The translations under genes and the position numbers were made by a program. Under the pieces are notes generated by a model. It had not been told where the DNA came from, made no database searches, and was given only the letters and a program-made list of their open reading frames with translations. Below are positions 45,688 through 56,800 of a stretch of DNA of 64,000 bases, in pieces; position 1 is the stretch's first letter, and every line of letters begins with the position of its first letter. The stretch is from Cymodocea nodosa (lineage: Eukaryota > Streptophyta > Magnoliopsida > Alismatales > Cymodoceaceae), in contig CM072336.1 in assembly GCA_036874045.1 (NCBI GenBank), positions 18,037,001 through 18,101,000 of the forward strand, read 5' to 3'.

Positions 45688-47869
45688 TGTTTGCGTTTTC
45701 CTAGCACTACACTAGAAAAACTTGGATTTGTTACTTCTGTTTTTACTTAGTTAATTTATCTTTATGCCTATTCTTTCTTTTAGAAGTAAACAAACAACCT
45801 TTAATACAATTTAGATATTAATTCCAATTGGTACTTTAACTGCAAGTGCACAGTGTCTATTGTATTAGTGTGCAAGTACAGGTTGATCCCATAGGGAATT
45901 GCTGAAGAACTTGAGAACCGTTCGTTTGTTAATAATCAAATTTATATATTTAATAAGCTCTCCGTTGAATTACAGTTAACTCAATGGACAAAGTTTGTTG
46001 AGTTATGGCTAACTCAACGGACTAACCTCGTGGACTAAAGTTAACTCCACGAGCCTGTCTTTTCTTTTTAATACTGCTATTTATAGAGGAATTTGGTCAA
46101 CCATTGGGCGATTCCACAGATTGTAAATAACATCAATTAAGCTCTTTAATGTTAGTTAACATTGTATTTATCATTAAGTAATACTAACATTTAGATAATT
46201 CAAACTGTAACCATTAAAATCTTTAAGTCTTTTGAACGAACCGATTTCAGTAAACTATAAAACTAAAACAACATAAAACAATCACAACACTGACAAAGAT
46301 AACATTAATCACGATATAACACAAACAATACAACACTCAAATACAACATACAAACATAGATAAATTGTTTTTGGTATTTTTGTTTTAGTATGAACATGGA
46401 AATGGGCAAAAGGTGAAATGTAAAGTAATCTCACTTGACAGTAAATACTTCCGACACTACTTGCAATGCGATTACACCACTAAAAATTAAACCACGTACA
46501 ATTCTGTCTCCTCTCCCTATAGAATCGCGAGTCTAGAATTGCAAGATGATCTCCTCTTCAGCATATAGGCATCAACCCAAAGCCAATGCTAAAAGTTTTA
46601 CGATCTCCTGAAATATGAGTCGGTGCTTGGTGAAAATGGCTTCCCTTCCTGCAACGCGATCACTCCTCACAGTAGTTGTCAAGCACTGTGTTTGGCTCGG
46701 AATCGACCCGACATCAGGCAAGTATCCTCACATACCTCCGATGGTTGGTGATTATGGTGGTGATGATGATGGTTGGTGTGATACTTTAGAGAATTGCGAC
46801 GTTGATCCTTCTCTACACACACTATCCGCCCATCGATCACACCCTTCTTCTTTTTTCTTCTTTTCTTTTATATTTCTTTAGTAGTAATTGCTTCTACTTA
46901 AATGGTCGGTTGGATTTCCTTCATTCATATCAACGGTGATGATTTCTTTCCCTGCGCGATACGTGCAAACGTGGTTTTTTCTCTTCCAACTATCTATTCC
47001 TGCAATCGCTACAGTGGCATATTAGAAAATATATAGTCTGTGAAGTTACAGATAACTCAACGGACTTTCTTCATTGATTTAACTATAAAACACGTGCATA
47101 AATTTAACTATCCGATGCTCAGGTGCATTTCAGATACTTATAAACTTAACTATCCGATGCTCAGATGCATTTCGGATAGTTACAGATAACTCGCCGATAT
47201 ATAACTTAAATAAATCTATCAGATCTCGACATGTGTCAGCAGCAATTTAATCATAAAATAACATTTCGGAGAGTTATAGGTCTAACTATCCGATGCTCAG
47301 ATGCATTTCGGATAGTTAGAGATAACTCACCGAAAATCCACTTAAGTCACTTTCCTAGAACATGACACGTGTCCTTAGCTATTTTATAAATAAAAAAGAG
47401 ATTTCAGAGAGTTACAAGGAAAACTATCTGATGCCTAGCTGCAATTTCGGATAGTTATAGATAACTCACCGAAAGTTCACTTAAGTCATTCATTATGGTT
47501 TCGACACGTGTACTTTAGGAAATAATAAAATATTCTCTCAAAACATAACTATTCAACAATTTAAACATAATTATCTAATACATGTTTAGTGTATTAAATA
47601 TAACTATCCGAATATGTTCGATATGTTAAACATAACTGTCTAAAATATTAGAAAATTTGGATACTTAAGAATTTCATAGCCTGCAACTTACCGACAGTTC
47701 AAAAATATACTAAATTAACATTAATTCCTCAAAATTAAGTAGATTCTTCAATTAAAGCATATAATAGTGCAATTATAACATAATGGCTTAATTCTTATAT
47801 GATAAGCTAAATATTATGCAATTAACCATCATTTAACCGTTAATAATATGCACTTTTTCATTCTAAACA
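45688..47869 (-). mobile_element. 5' LTR of element A (R5)
   Basis: 2,182 bp, TGTTTGCGTT...TTCTAAACA on plus, one base longer than the 3' LTR. It carries the same U3 modules (47100-47530), TATA box, GC-rich block with a short plus-strand frame (46615-46881) and palindromic boxes (45960-46060). Confidence 0.92.
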
Positions 47870-48039
47870 GTGAACCACATAAAACCTTGGTGTCTCCTTG
47901 TTGTTTGGTTGGATTTCTCCTCCTTCGTGTGATTACCGAAACACGTTTGTGGTTGCCGCCCCAAAACCAAAAACTCTAGGTTGAGAGTTCAATCCTCCAT
48001 CCAATTTTCGTTGTGCTCTTCATTAATCCACACACAACA
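47870..48039 (+). mobile_element. 3' LTR of element F, second part
   Basis: Matches 19550-19719 of the 5' LTR closely. Begins with the GTGAA copy duplicated by element A and ends ACACAACA. Confidence 0.9.
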
Positions 48040-48040
48040 A

Positions 48041-48260
48041 GATTGCTAATTACATGTCATAATTTGAAATCAATTGACTAAAAGAATACTTTCATCCTAT
48101 ATTTCTAGTAGTCGTAATTGTTACCTTCAAACATAGGAGGATAAGTAGTGGTCTGTCCTTTAGTCATAATTAAAATTTTAGTATTATCCATTATAAATAG
48201 ATGATCTTAAATAAATGATAGGAAAAATAGATTCCAAAATAGTTAAATGCTTTGATACCA
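48041..48260 (-). pseudogene. Element D: primer-binding site and start of gag
   Basis: The plus text GCTTTGATACCA at 48249-48260 is the complement of TGGTATCAAAGC, an initiator tRNA-Met type primer-binding site next to the LTR. Further down on minus, MTKGQTTTYPPMFEGNNYDY is the typical gag start of SIRE-like copia elements. Element F interrupts it at 48039/48040. Confidence 0.82.
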
Positions 48261-48262
48261 AT

Positions 48263-49487
48263 TGTAGAATCGTCGTATCACAAGATGAGAGGTGAATTGT
48301 ATCTTTAGCAATTAAAAATTACTAGTAAATAAAACAAGAGCATAAAACACTCACAAATGAAATTCTAATCTTTATTAACTTAAAAAAAGAATTTACAATT
48401 ACTTTTCAACACAATTCCCTACTTATCAATTCTGATATAATAAAGTCTAAGATGCAATTCAAAGAGAAAATAAAATTCTTATTCTGAACTAGTTTGAATT
48501 ATATAACAAAACCTGATTTTTATGCATGTAGCTCATTTTCCTTCCTTTTGCTTAGCTTCTGTATCTCTTCTTCTCTAGTTGTCGAATTTCCTAGACTTCT
48601 TGCGTTGCAGCTCCTCTTCTAAAATTGCTTGGAATTCAAACTTCTTCTAAAGTTGAATATTTTGACTTGGTATTGGAATGAGATTGACTACTTAGACTTG
48701 ATATTTTAGATTTGGATGTGGGATTGGGATGTTCGTAATGCAGCTCATACTATCTATTTATAATAGCCAAACTATGACTTCACATTCAACATGTTCATCT
48801 ACTTAATTTATAATCCTATGTACTAATTTCAATTTCAAATTATCCACAATTTCTACTATCTTTTTGAATTTCCACTATGTTCACTTTTTATTTTGAATTT
48901 CCACTATCTCTATTATCATTTTAAATATCCATGATCTTATATCGTAGATTTATCGAAACTTCTTTTTCTTGGAGTTTTGTAGAATATCTTCTAAGTCACC
49001 ACTTTAGTCGAACATTTATCTTTTAAGTCCTATAGAAACTCGAACACTTATCTATAACTCTTCGAGTTTTTACACCTGCAAAACATGTGACTGAAACAAA
49101 AAAACTTATTTGTTTGTTAGTTACTTTATAAAACTTGAAAAGTTATCCATCCATACATATAAAAACTCGAACAATTACCTAACTCTTCAATTTTCATTAT
49201 CGAATGTACATGGAAAACACATGAAAACTTAAAATATTAAAAACACACGTGTAGATAACTTAACTATACAAGTTTTTAACATAACTCTTCGACTAAATAG
49301 AAATGTTATCTATTTGAAAGTTTAACTATCCGAAAACTTTAACTATTAAAAGTTAACTATCCAAAATTTAAATGAAACTTTCTGATAACTTTTTAACATC
49401 TAACTACATGACTATTATACTTAGACTTATTTAAACTTATTTATAAACTATAGCAAAAATATTCATCATCGAAACAAAATTCTTAAT
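48263..49487 (-). mobile_element. 5' LTR of element D (SIRE-type copia)
   Basis: About 1,225 bp, homologous to the solo LTR 44372-45607 but more diverged. The primer-binding site lies directly inside it. The outer border is near 49487 (CTTAATA for expected CTAACA). It is the right edge of the whole nested block. Confidence 0.82.
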
Positions 49488-49648
49488 AGTAGTGCTTTAT
49501 TATTTTAATTAAAGTCTAAAATGTTTTAATGAACCATTTATATGTGTTATTTGTCAATAGTATTTATGGAGTGAAGCAACACTACCTACCTTCAAAAATT
49601 TAACACTGTTGCTATAGTTTGTAGGGAGTATATATCATAAAAGATCCA
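49488..49648. other. AT-rich intergenic DNA
   Basis: Target sequence flanking element D. No feature seen. Confidence 0.4.
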
Positions 49649-49763
49649 AGGTGCATTTACACCTACTACTAAGCACCTTCTTTTGTAAGAACTTTGGAGT
49701 TAACTATGTTTGGGTGGAAGCAAAACCAAGATGGGTGACTACTTGGGAAGTTCTCATGCATTG
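49649..49763 (+). pseudogene. 5S rRNA-derived sequence
   Basis: About 115 bp follow the plant 5S rRNA from start to end with many substitutions: AGGTGCAT-TACACC, AGAACTTTGGAGTTAA, TGTTTGGGTGGAAG, ACCAAGATGGGTGAC and TTGGGAAGTTCTCATGCA. The internal A-box and C-box regions remain recognisable. Single copy, too diverged for a working gene, no T-run terminator directly after. It may be a 5S pseudogene, a 5S-derived SINE, or the 5S part of a Cassandra-type TRIM LTR; no LTR border could be found. Confidence 0.7.
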
Positions 49764-51600
49764 CCTATGGGCAGTAGTATTGGCTCTGCTCTACTTAAGC
49801 ATTGGCAAGCCATAAGTGTGTGCACCACCTACCCAACCCACATGCCATCGTTATGAGCCTTACCTTAGTTAGTACTCTCAATCGAGTTGGTGGATGAGGC
49901 CACTTAAGGTACCCCCAATTAGTTGAGAATCTCTACGGGACAAAGTGCACAGTACTTGGAGTAGTCTACCATACTAGGGCTTAGCAAGGACTTGTTCAAG
50001 CTTTAATTTTGCCATTTTTATTGAATTTTATAAGTAATTTTGTATGATATTATCTATCTATGGTGGATAAATGATATTAATTATGGGTAATATAAGTCTT
50101 GAAATATAGTGCAATATAGAAATTTAATTAACAACTACATCCCCAATTGGATATAATTTTACATGGAACTCATTGATTTTATTTTGATTATGTTATTAGC
50201 TAACATGTTTGGGAGTTTGTTAATCCTTTAATTATAAGTATGAAGTTACATACAAGCAAGGGGAGTTGGGTGAAAATGACTAAGGGATATGGATAAATTT
50301 AAAGAGTTTATGGACTAATCTTTAAAGAAAGAAGAAAACTTATATCTCATTAGCTCCCCGAGATCTATGGACTCTCATTGGAGGGTGATACATTCTATGT
50401 TGGAATGTGGGTGGAAACATGCAAGAGAAACATGCACAAGAGAAGTCTGTTCGCTTGGTGATATCCACTAGGTCGATAATTATTTAAGGTCATTCGGTGA
50501 AAATGCGAGGCAGAAGAATATGCAAGAGGAAGTCTGGTCGCATGGTGGAGACGCACGTGAGAGAATACGCTAGAGGAAGACACAATTGAGAACACAAGGA
50601 TTCTTGTTGGTGTGAAAGCTCTTCCCAAGCTCCCTAGTAAAGCTCCATTGTGCACGTTCCTCTACTAAAGATTTCAAGAGCTCACCAAGGTAGTGACAAC
50701 CCTTGGAAAGTTTGTTTTCTTGTAGTAGAGGAAAGCTAGAAGAGTTTGGTAGAGATACACTTCTTTTTTATGCTATCTCAATTAGGATTAAATGTGTGTT
50801 CAAGTTTAATTATTACATTGTTCTCTTAATTCCATTTTTGCATTCATTTGATTAGTTGGGACCATAGATAGGGCTTCCACAAGAGTGGTCGACACCTATG
50901 TGTGGTATGCTTGGCACATGTGAATGTGAAGTGTTGATTAGAGGAGAAGAAGAGGAGTATAAGAACTTGGAAGTATATTGTGTTGAATTTCTTTTAAATG
51001 AAGAACCTCTCATTTATCTTAGTTGTTAATTTTAATTTCAATAGTTAACTGAGTTTGTTATCTCTTATATTGATCACCTTTTGTCATAAATCAAATCCAA
51101 AAAGAATTCCAAGTACAAATAGTATAGTATAGTTTTTTTAGCTAGATTAGCAAGTAGTTTAGTTGCATGCATTTAGTATAAATTAGAATAGACTAGCCTA
51201 CTATATTGATCCTTCATATTCTACTTTTCCCTTATTTTTCTTGCATTTATATCACATTTGAACTTACATGGAAGTGGAGTGGATTTCATGCTTGAATGGC
51301 TTCATAGATTTATAAGTTAAAGATTGATTTACATCATCATTTACCACTACACATTGTCTTGAAATTACATGATTTATGAGCTTGCGTTATTTTTGATGAT
51401 TCTACATTAGCATCTCATTAATTTACTAAAGTGTAATTAAGAGCTTGAAGAGTAAAGTTGAGTAATAATAGATTAAGTCATAATCTCAATTCTTGTGGAA
51501 GAATGACTTGTATTTGCCATGTACATTAAAGGAACTGTGTATTTGCAGTAAAGCTTGAGCTAAAAATATAACTTAACAGGATTCCTGCAAGCTTTTGACT
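49764..51600. other. Unassigned repeat-like intergenic DNA
   Basis: Has the look of old retroelement debris. 50395-50660 holds partly repeated GAAGTCTGTTCGCTTGGTG / GAAGTCTGGTCGCATGGTG text, and 51430-51570 resembles the TTGTGG...GACTTGTATTTGCC...GTAAAGCTTGAGC text of gypsy leader/LTR junctions. No domain or border could be assigned. Confidence 0.3.
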
Positions 51601-53050
51601 CTTTAAATATTTTTAGTGTATACTAGGCTATTTAAGCGTCCATAAAGACTCACCTTTTATCACATCTAAAGATATTTTTGATGTTCACTAAGTTATTTGA
51701 GTATCTAAGTAAGATCAAAAAATAAATAAATAAATAATATATCATAAAAGATCCTAATTAATACAACTGGTCTTAAGGTGGATTATGTTTTTTGTTAGAT
51801 TATTTTACTCCCAACTCACATATGAAAAGAATCAAAGTTGCCGAAGTGTATGTTTTTATAAAAACAAGCTTTGTTTGGTCTAGACACTTGTGTTTAACAT
51901 CGATTAATAATTTCTTTGCCGGCATCCTTGTCATTAGATACATTTAAATGTATATTTTCATAAGAGTAAATTTCGTTCAATTTACCATCTTCACCATTAA
52001 ACAGTTACAATCAACTAATATGGGAGTGGAATATGTGCAAACTCTCAGCCTTTGTAAGAATTTATTGTTACAAAATAGAATATGTGCATCCACCAATTAT
52101 CGATTCAACTAATCCACGGTAGATGGGTTCATTTTAATCATAAATATTTTCCCTTATTAATAATTCTACAAAATCATCTATAGATATTGGATAAATATTA
52201 AATAGTAAACATAAATATTTTAAACAGTATGTATAAATATTTAAATTCATTGGACTCATTTTCAATGGTAATCATAAACATTTAAAATCATTGGATTCAT
52301 TTTAAATAGTAATCATAAATATTTTTAATAGTATTCATAAATTTTTTAAATAGTAATCTTCAAAAAATTCAACATTCTATTTTACAAGGTATTCTTGGAA
52401 ATATCAACAAATTTCTTTGTTATTTTCTAAATAAATATCCAATTCTTCCAAAATCATTCTTTTGGGACTAACATCATTTCTCGTACAGAACTTTACAAAT
52501 TTTACCTTTAGATCCTAAAATTAGAGTTTTTTCCAAACATTGTCTAAAAAGAGATACAATACGAAAGTTTAAAAGAAGATCGAAAGACAAATAGGAAAAG
52601 AGAGAGAGAGAGAAAAAAAAAAAAAAAAACTGATTTAACTACCAAGTTCGAACCACTCAAGACGACACCATGTTGCCATCGAATGGTGTTGCATCAGCAG
52701 AAAAAACACTTGAAAAAGTTGTCCCCATCCACTTTGTCGCCATTCTTGCTGCCGATTGTGTGAGTTCACACTCAAAGTTGAGATACTCCCCGCTTCCGAT
52801 CATTGGTTTACTTACCTTCGGAGTTGATGACCCTCAGTCCGGAAGCAAGAAAGATCGAAAAGGCCGACGCTTACGGCTGGAGAGAGAGTAGGAGTTAGTT
52901 GTTGCCTTGAAAATCTAGATATTCCAAATAGACCGAAAAACTATTAAATAATTATTAACAGTGTTATTTATAATAATGTTCAATTAAATTATGCTCGTGT
53001 AGATTTATATGTATATGTATAATTTAAATAATTATACAGAAAAAGGATAG
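51601..53050. other. AT-rich intergenic DNA upstream of importin alpha
   Basis: Contains diverged AAATAGTAATCATAAATATTT-like repeats (about 52180-52360), a GA/A-rich microsatellite at 52599-52629, and a less AT-rich island at 52660-52895 with a 73-codon plus frame that I cannot assign. No gene supported. Confidence 0.4.
52599..52629. repeat. (GA)n / poly-A microsatellite
   Basis: Seven GA units followed by an A run of about 17. Confidence 0.9.
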
Positions 53051-53053
53051 AAA

Positions 53054-53156
53054 GTTCGATTATTTACATTTCAAAATACATAATCGACATCAAATATGTT
53101 TAACTTTGATTATTAGTACAATTTCATAGTCGATTACCTTGTATTTTGAATCGAAC
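53054..53156. repeat. Imperfect inverted repeat (possible MITE remnant)
   Basis: GTTCGATT...CAAAATACATAATCGAC (53054-53088) and GTCGATTACC...TATTTTGAATCGAAC (53129-53156) are inverted copies apart from a 10-bp difference in one arm, around a 40-bp spacer. It lies 780 bp upstream of the importin alpha start codon. Confidence 0.55.
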
Positions 53157-53567
53157 TAAATGTTGGATGCTTATATGCTATAAATAGATGGGATATCTTG
53201 GAAAATTTTGGATTATAGAGGTGTTTGGTAATAATTATTTGAGTTATTGTATGAAAATATGTTAGTATTTTTTAATAATTGTTTCGAATATACTATCTAC
53301 ACTTCAATTTATTTCTATATGTCAGCTTGAAAAAACTGTAATTTGAACTAAAAGCGTAGTCAAGTTTTGTAACTTTTAAAAAATGATAATTTCAATAATT
53401 ATAATAAAACGGAGAGCCCCATGAATGTATCTCTCTCCCTTTGATATATAGTATACTTTATAATCAAGTTTAATATATGATGGATAATATGCTATTGATT
53501 AACTAAATTTGTAATAAAATTTTATTTATAAAAGTAAAAAAAATAAAAAATCCACGAAAAATGTTCC

Positions 53568-53602
53568 TATAAAACAACCCAACACAGCCCAGCCCAGCCC
53601 AT
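53568..53602 (+). promoter_or_regulatory. Core promoter of importin alpha: TATA box and GCCCA repeats
   Basis: TATAAAA at 53568-53574, then CAGCCCAGCCCAGCCCATG. GCCCA/TGGGC (site II, TCP-binding) repeats are common in plant housekeeping gene promoters. A further GGCCCACT lies at 53697, and C/T-rich Y-patch-like stretches run from 53740 to 53820 before the start codon. Confidence 0.5.
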
Positions 53603-53835
53603 GACTCACCACTTGCCCCCATATTCAAATCCTCGCCGCCTTTTGCCAACCGTACCCTCCGCATCCATCCGCCCACGCTCTCCCGATAACACCCTCGGCC
53701 CACTCACCCTCCCCACGCATCCTCTAAAATCCCTAGGGCTTTTCTCTGACTCTTCTTCTCCCCCCTCCCTGCCATTCTGCACGCCCGCCGCGTCGTCCCT
53801 TTCTCTCTCTTCAACCCCCGATCCCGACCTCAGCC

Positions 53836-56800
53836 ATGTCGCTCAGGCCCAACGCCAGGACGGAGGTCCGTCGGAACCGGTACAAGGTGGCGGTCGACGC
53901 CGAGGAGGGCCGCAGGCGGCGAGAGGACAACATGGTCGAGATCCGGAAGAACCGGAGGGAGGAGAGCCTCCAGAAGAAGCGGAGGGAGGGGATGATCGCC
54001 CAGCAGCAGTTCCTCCCTGCCGTCCACGCCTCCGCCATGGAGAAGAAGGTGCTCTGCTCCCGGATCTTGCCTCAGCTTGCCGTCTTTCTAAGGTTTCGAG
54101 TGTAATCGATGGTTTTTTATATGTTTTTCTTTGATTGTTCTGAGATTTGTGTGTAGCTCGAGAGCCTGCCTGCGATGGTGGCGGGGGTTTATTCGGATGA
54201 TAGGAACTTGCAGGTGGAGGCGATAACGCAGTTCCGGAAGCTGTTGTCTATTGGTACGATTTTCCTTTTCTTTGCTTCATCGTTCGTTGTCTCCTTCTAG
54301 AGTGATCTGATACTTTTAGTCAAATGTGTTGGGATCTTCTCTTTGATCCATACAGAACGAAGCCCACCAATCGAGGAAGTGATCCAGGCGGGTGTTATTC
54401 CACGGTTTGTCGAATTTCTTACCAGGGAGGATTTTCCTCAGCTGCAGGTATGGCTTGTTAGTTGTTTGGTAGTTTTTTTATTGAATGGTTCTGGTCTTAG
54501 TGGATTTAACCTAAAAATTTGAAATTAACGTGACACAGTTTGAAGCGGCTTGGGCACTTACTAATATTGCTTCTGGAACGTCAGAAAATACTAAGGTTGT
54601 TATAGATCATGGTGCTGTGCCGATTTTCGTGAAGCTTCTCAGTTCTCCCAGTGATGATGTCCGTGAGCAGGTACGGTATGCTTTTGTCAGTTAAATTTTT
54701 TCGGTAGGATTTTTCTCAAGTATGTACCGTTCGGTATGGCTGATGGATGTGGTTTGCATGTTTTTCCTACTCATTTATTAATGTTCTAGGCTGTCTGGGC
54801 ACTCGGTAATGTTGCTGGTGATTCTCCAAGATGCCGGGATCTTGTTCTTGCAAATGGAGCTCTGATTCCCCTGCTAGGACAATTGAATGAGCAAGCTAAA
54901 CTTTCTATGTTGAGGAATGCCACTTGGACTCTGTCAAATTTCTGTAGGGGGAAACCACAGCCTCTTTTTGAGCAGGTTTGTCCATCTTTTACCCTAAGGA
55001 CTGTTGAATCCATACTTGAGATACTGAGTGAATGCTGATGCTAATTATTTGATGCAATGCAATTTTATATATTAATTGCAGACAAAGCCAGCTCTCCCAG
55101 CGCTCCAGCGTCTTATTCATTCAAATGATGAGGAAGTTCTAACTGATGCATGCTGGGCACTCTCATATCTGTCAGATGGAACCAATGACAAAATTCAGGC
55201 TGTTATTGAAGCTGGGGTTTGTCCTCGTCTTGTTGAACTTTTATTGTAAGTACCTATCTTTCTTAAATACCACTTCTTAAGTGAATTTTCTATATTTTCT
55301 ATCAATTTCATTACATATATAATGCAATGAATGGGCATCATTAACTTTGTTTTTTGTTTTAGGCACCCTTCGGCATCTGTTCTTATTCCTGCACTTCGAA
55401 CTGTTGGAAATATTGTCACTGGAGATGATGTTCAAACCCAGGTTTGCATCTACTTGTTCGACTTTTTATTTATCTAGCAATCAATTCATTTTGGTTAAGA
55501 ACATTACATTATTATGTAACTACCAATTTCTGTCAATTTTGACCAGATATTTCTCGTATATTTTGATTCTTTGATATTTTTATTGGTTAGTTTTGAATGA
55601 ATATTGCATATGTTATTAATTAAAGTTTCTTCTATTTAAATAAGGTGTAAATCGTGTTCATAAACTTGCAGTGTTGTAGGTAATATGAATGTGATTTTGT
55701 AGTTTTTTTCTAAAAGTCTGAATTTTCTTCATGCTTTTCTATTGTTGTATTGCTAGTGTTCTCTACTTAAGTGTTCTAAACTTCTAGTGTTAATAATTTT
55801 TCTTTTCTTTGTGTGAACTGCAATGTATTTGTTCATAAACTTGCAGTGTTGTAGGTATTATGAATGTGATTTTGTAATTTTTTTCTAAAAGTCTGAATTT
55901 TCTTCATGCTTTTCTATTGTTGTATTGCTAGTGTTCTCTACTTATGTGTTCTAAACTTCTAGTGTTAATAATTTTTCTTTTCTTTGTGTGAACTGCAATG
56001 TATTTGTAGAAATTTTGTATTGACATGTCTGTAGCCTTCTTTGACCAAAAAGATGTTTATCTAGAATTCTCTTATTTTAATTTATATAGATAACTCCTAT
56101 TAGCATGCAAAATTTTTTGTGTTTTTTCTAGATGTGCCATGGATGATTTATATTTGTTAAAATCTTCATTGATCAGTGCTATATATTCTGGTTTGCTAAT
56201 TTGGTTCAGAGTTTTCTCTTAGAAAGCAGAACTTATACATATTCTTAGTGATTTGCTTCTTTATGTAACATGGACCTTAAACCTTTGTTCATGGCTTCAA
56301 TTTATTCCCACATGATTTTGTTAATGGTCATGCAGATGCTGTTTTACAATTTGTTCTTGTTCATGTTATGGCACACTGGTGGATTTACCGGCAAAGATTT
56401 GTCTGCTCATCTTTATTCTGATTTGCTTGTTCTGTTTTAAAGAGCATTAAAGGATTTATGACCACTAATATTGCAATCTCTTATTCTGACGTGAATGCAA
56501 TTCTCTGGGTACTGTTCTGTTTATGTTATAGGATACCTTTAATACAATGCTTAATATTTAGATAATTTCATTGTAAAAAAATTCATCAAGGTTTCTCTTA
56601 TGTGTCTGGTTTTGCCATTAAGAAAGTTCCTATAAAAAGGTAACTGAAAATTTGGTAGTGACAGTATCTTCTGGATAATATCTTTTTTTAGGTTGGCCTG
56701 CTTGGGTAGGGAAAAAATAGAATCGTAGGTCATGAAGAACAATTGGAATTGAATGTAGGAGTATATTCTTCTTTTGACTTTAATAACTAGGAATTTGGAA

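Larger units (their letters stand above)
23887..47869 (-). mobile_element. Athila-like Ty3/gypsy element A, 24 kb with nested insertions
   Basis: LTRs of 2,181 bp (23887-26067) and 2,182 bp (45688-47869), exact target duplication GTGAA (23882-23886 and 47870-47874). Read on minus: 5' LTR, primer-binding site, nucleocapsid segment, protease, RT-RNase H, integrase, env-position ORF, spacer, capsid gag, F-box gene, 2-kb AT-rich tail, 3' LTR. Without element E (29612-36046) and the D-family solo LTR (44372-45607) it is about 16.3 kb. By eye, the first 235 bp of the two LTRs differ at roughly 5% of sites, suggesting insertion a few million years ago. Structurally whole, but all genes are broken. 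Confidence 0.92.
17811..48039 (+). mobile_element. Tork-like Ty1/copia element F, internally deleted, with large nested insertions
   Basis: 5' LTR 17811-19719 (split by the L1 solo LTR), tRNA-iMet primer-binding site 19722-19733, leader, gag to GAG-pre-integrase start (20748-21891), E-family solo LTR (21892-23404), 3' tail, and a 3' LTR in two parts (23700-23886 and 47870-48039) split by element A. The target flanks TGATT (17806-17810) and AGATT (48040-48044) agree at four of five bases, and the gag of element D lies on both sides. No integrase core, RT or RNase H is visible, so it is a non-autonomous or deleted derivative. Broken. Confidence 0.8.

Noticed and set aside
48249-48260. GCTTTGATACCA as a tRNA gene fragment
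   Set aside because: It is the complement of a primer-binding site beside the 5' LTR of element D; no cloverleaf around it.
50395-50655. Minus-strand 86-codon frame in the intergenic region
   Set aside because: No domain, lies in repeat-like debris, no start or splice context.
52670-52891. 73-codon frame as a host gene
   Set aside because: Short, no domain, no conserved context; kept only as an unassigned less AT-rich island.
53601-54134. 177-codon frame overlapping importin alpha exon 1
   Set aside because: Out of frame with the importin reading frame; Pro/Arg-rich text caused by GC-rich DNA.
54786-55013. Minus-strand 75-codon frame
   Set aside because: Antisense to importin alpha exon 5.
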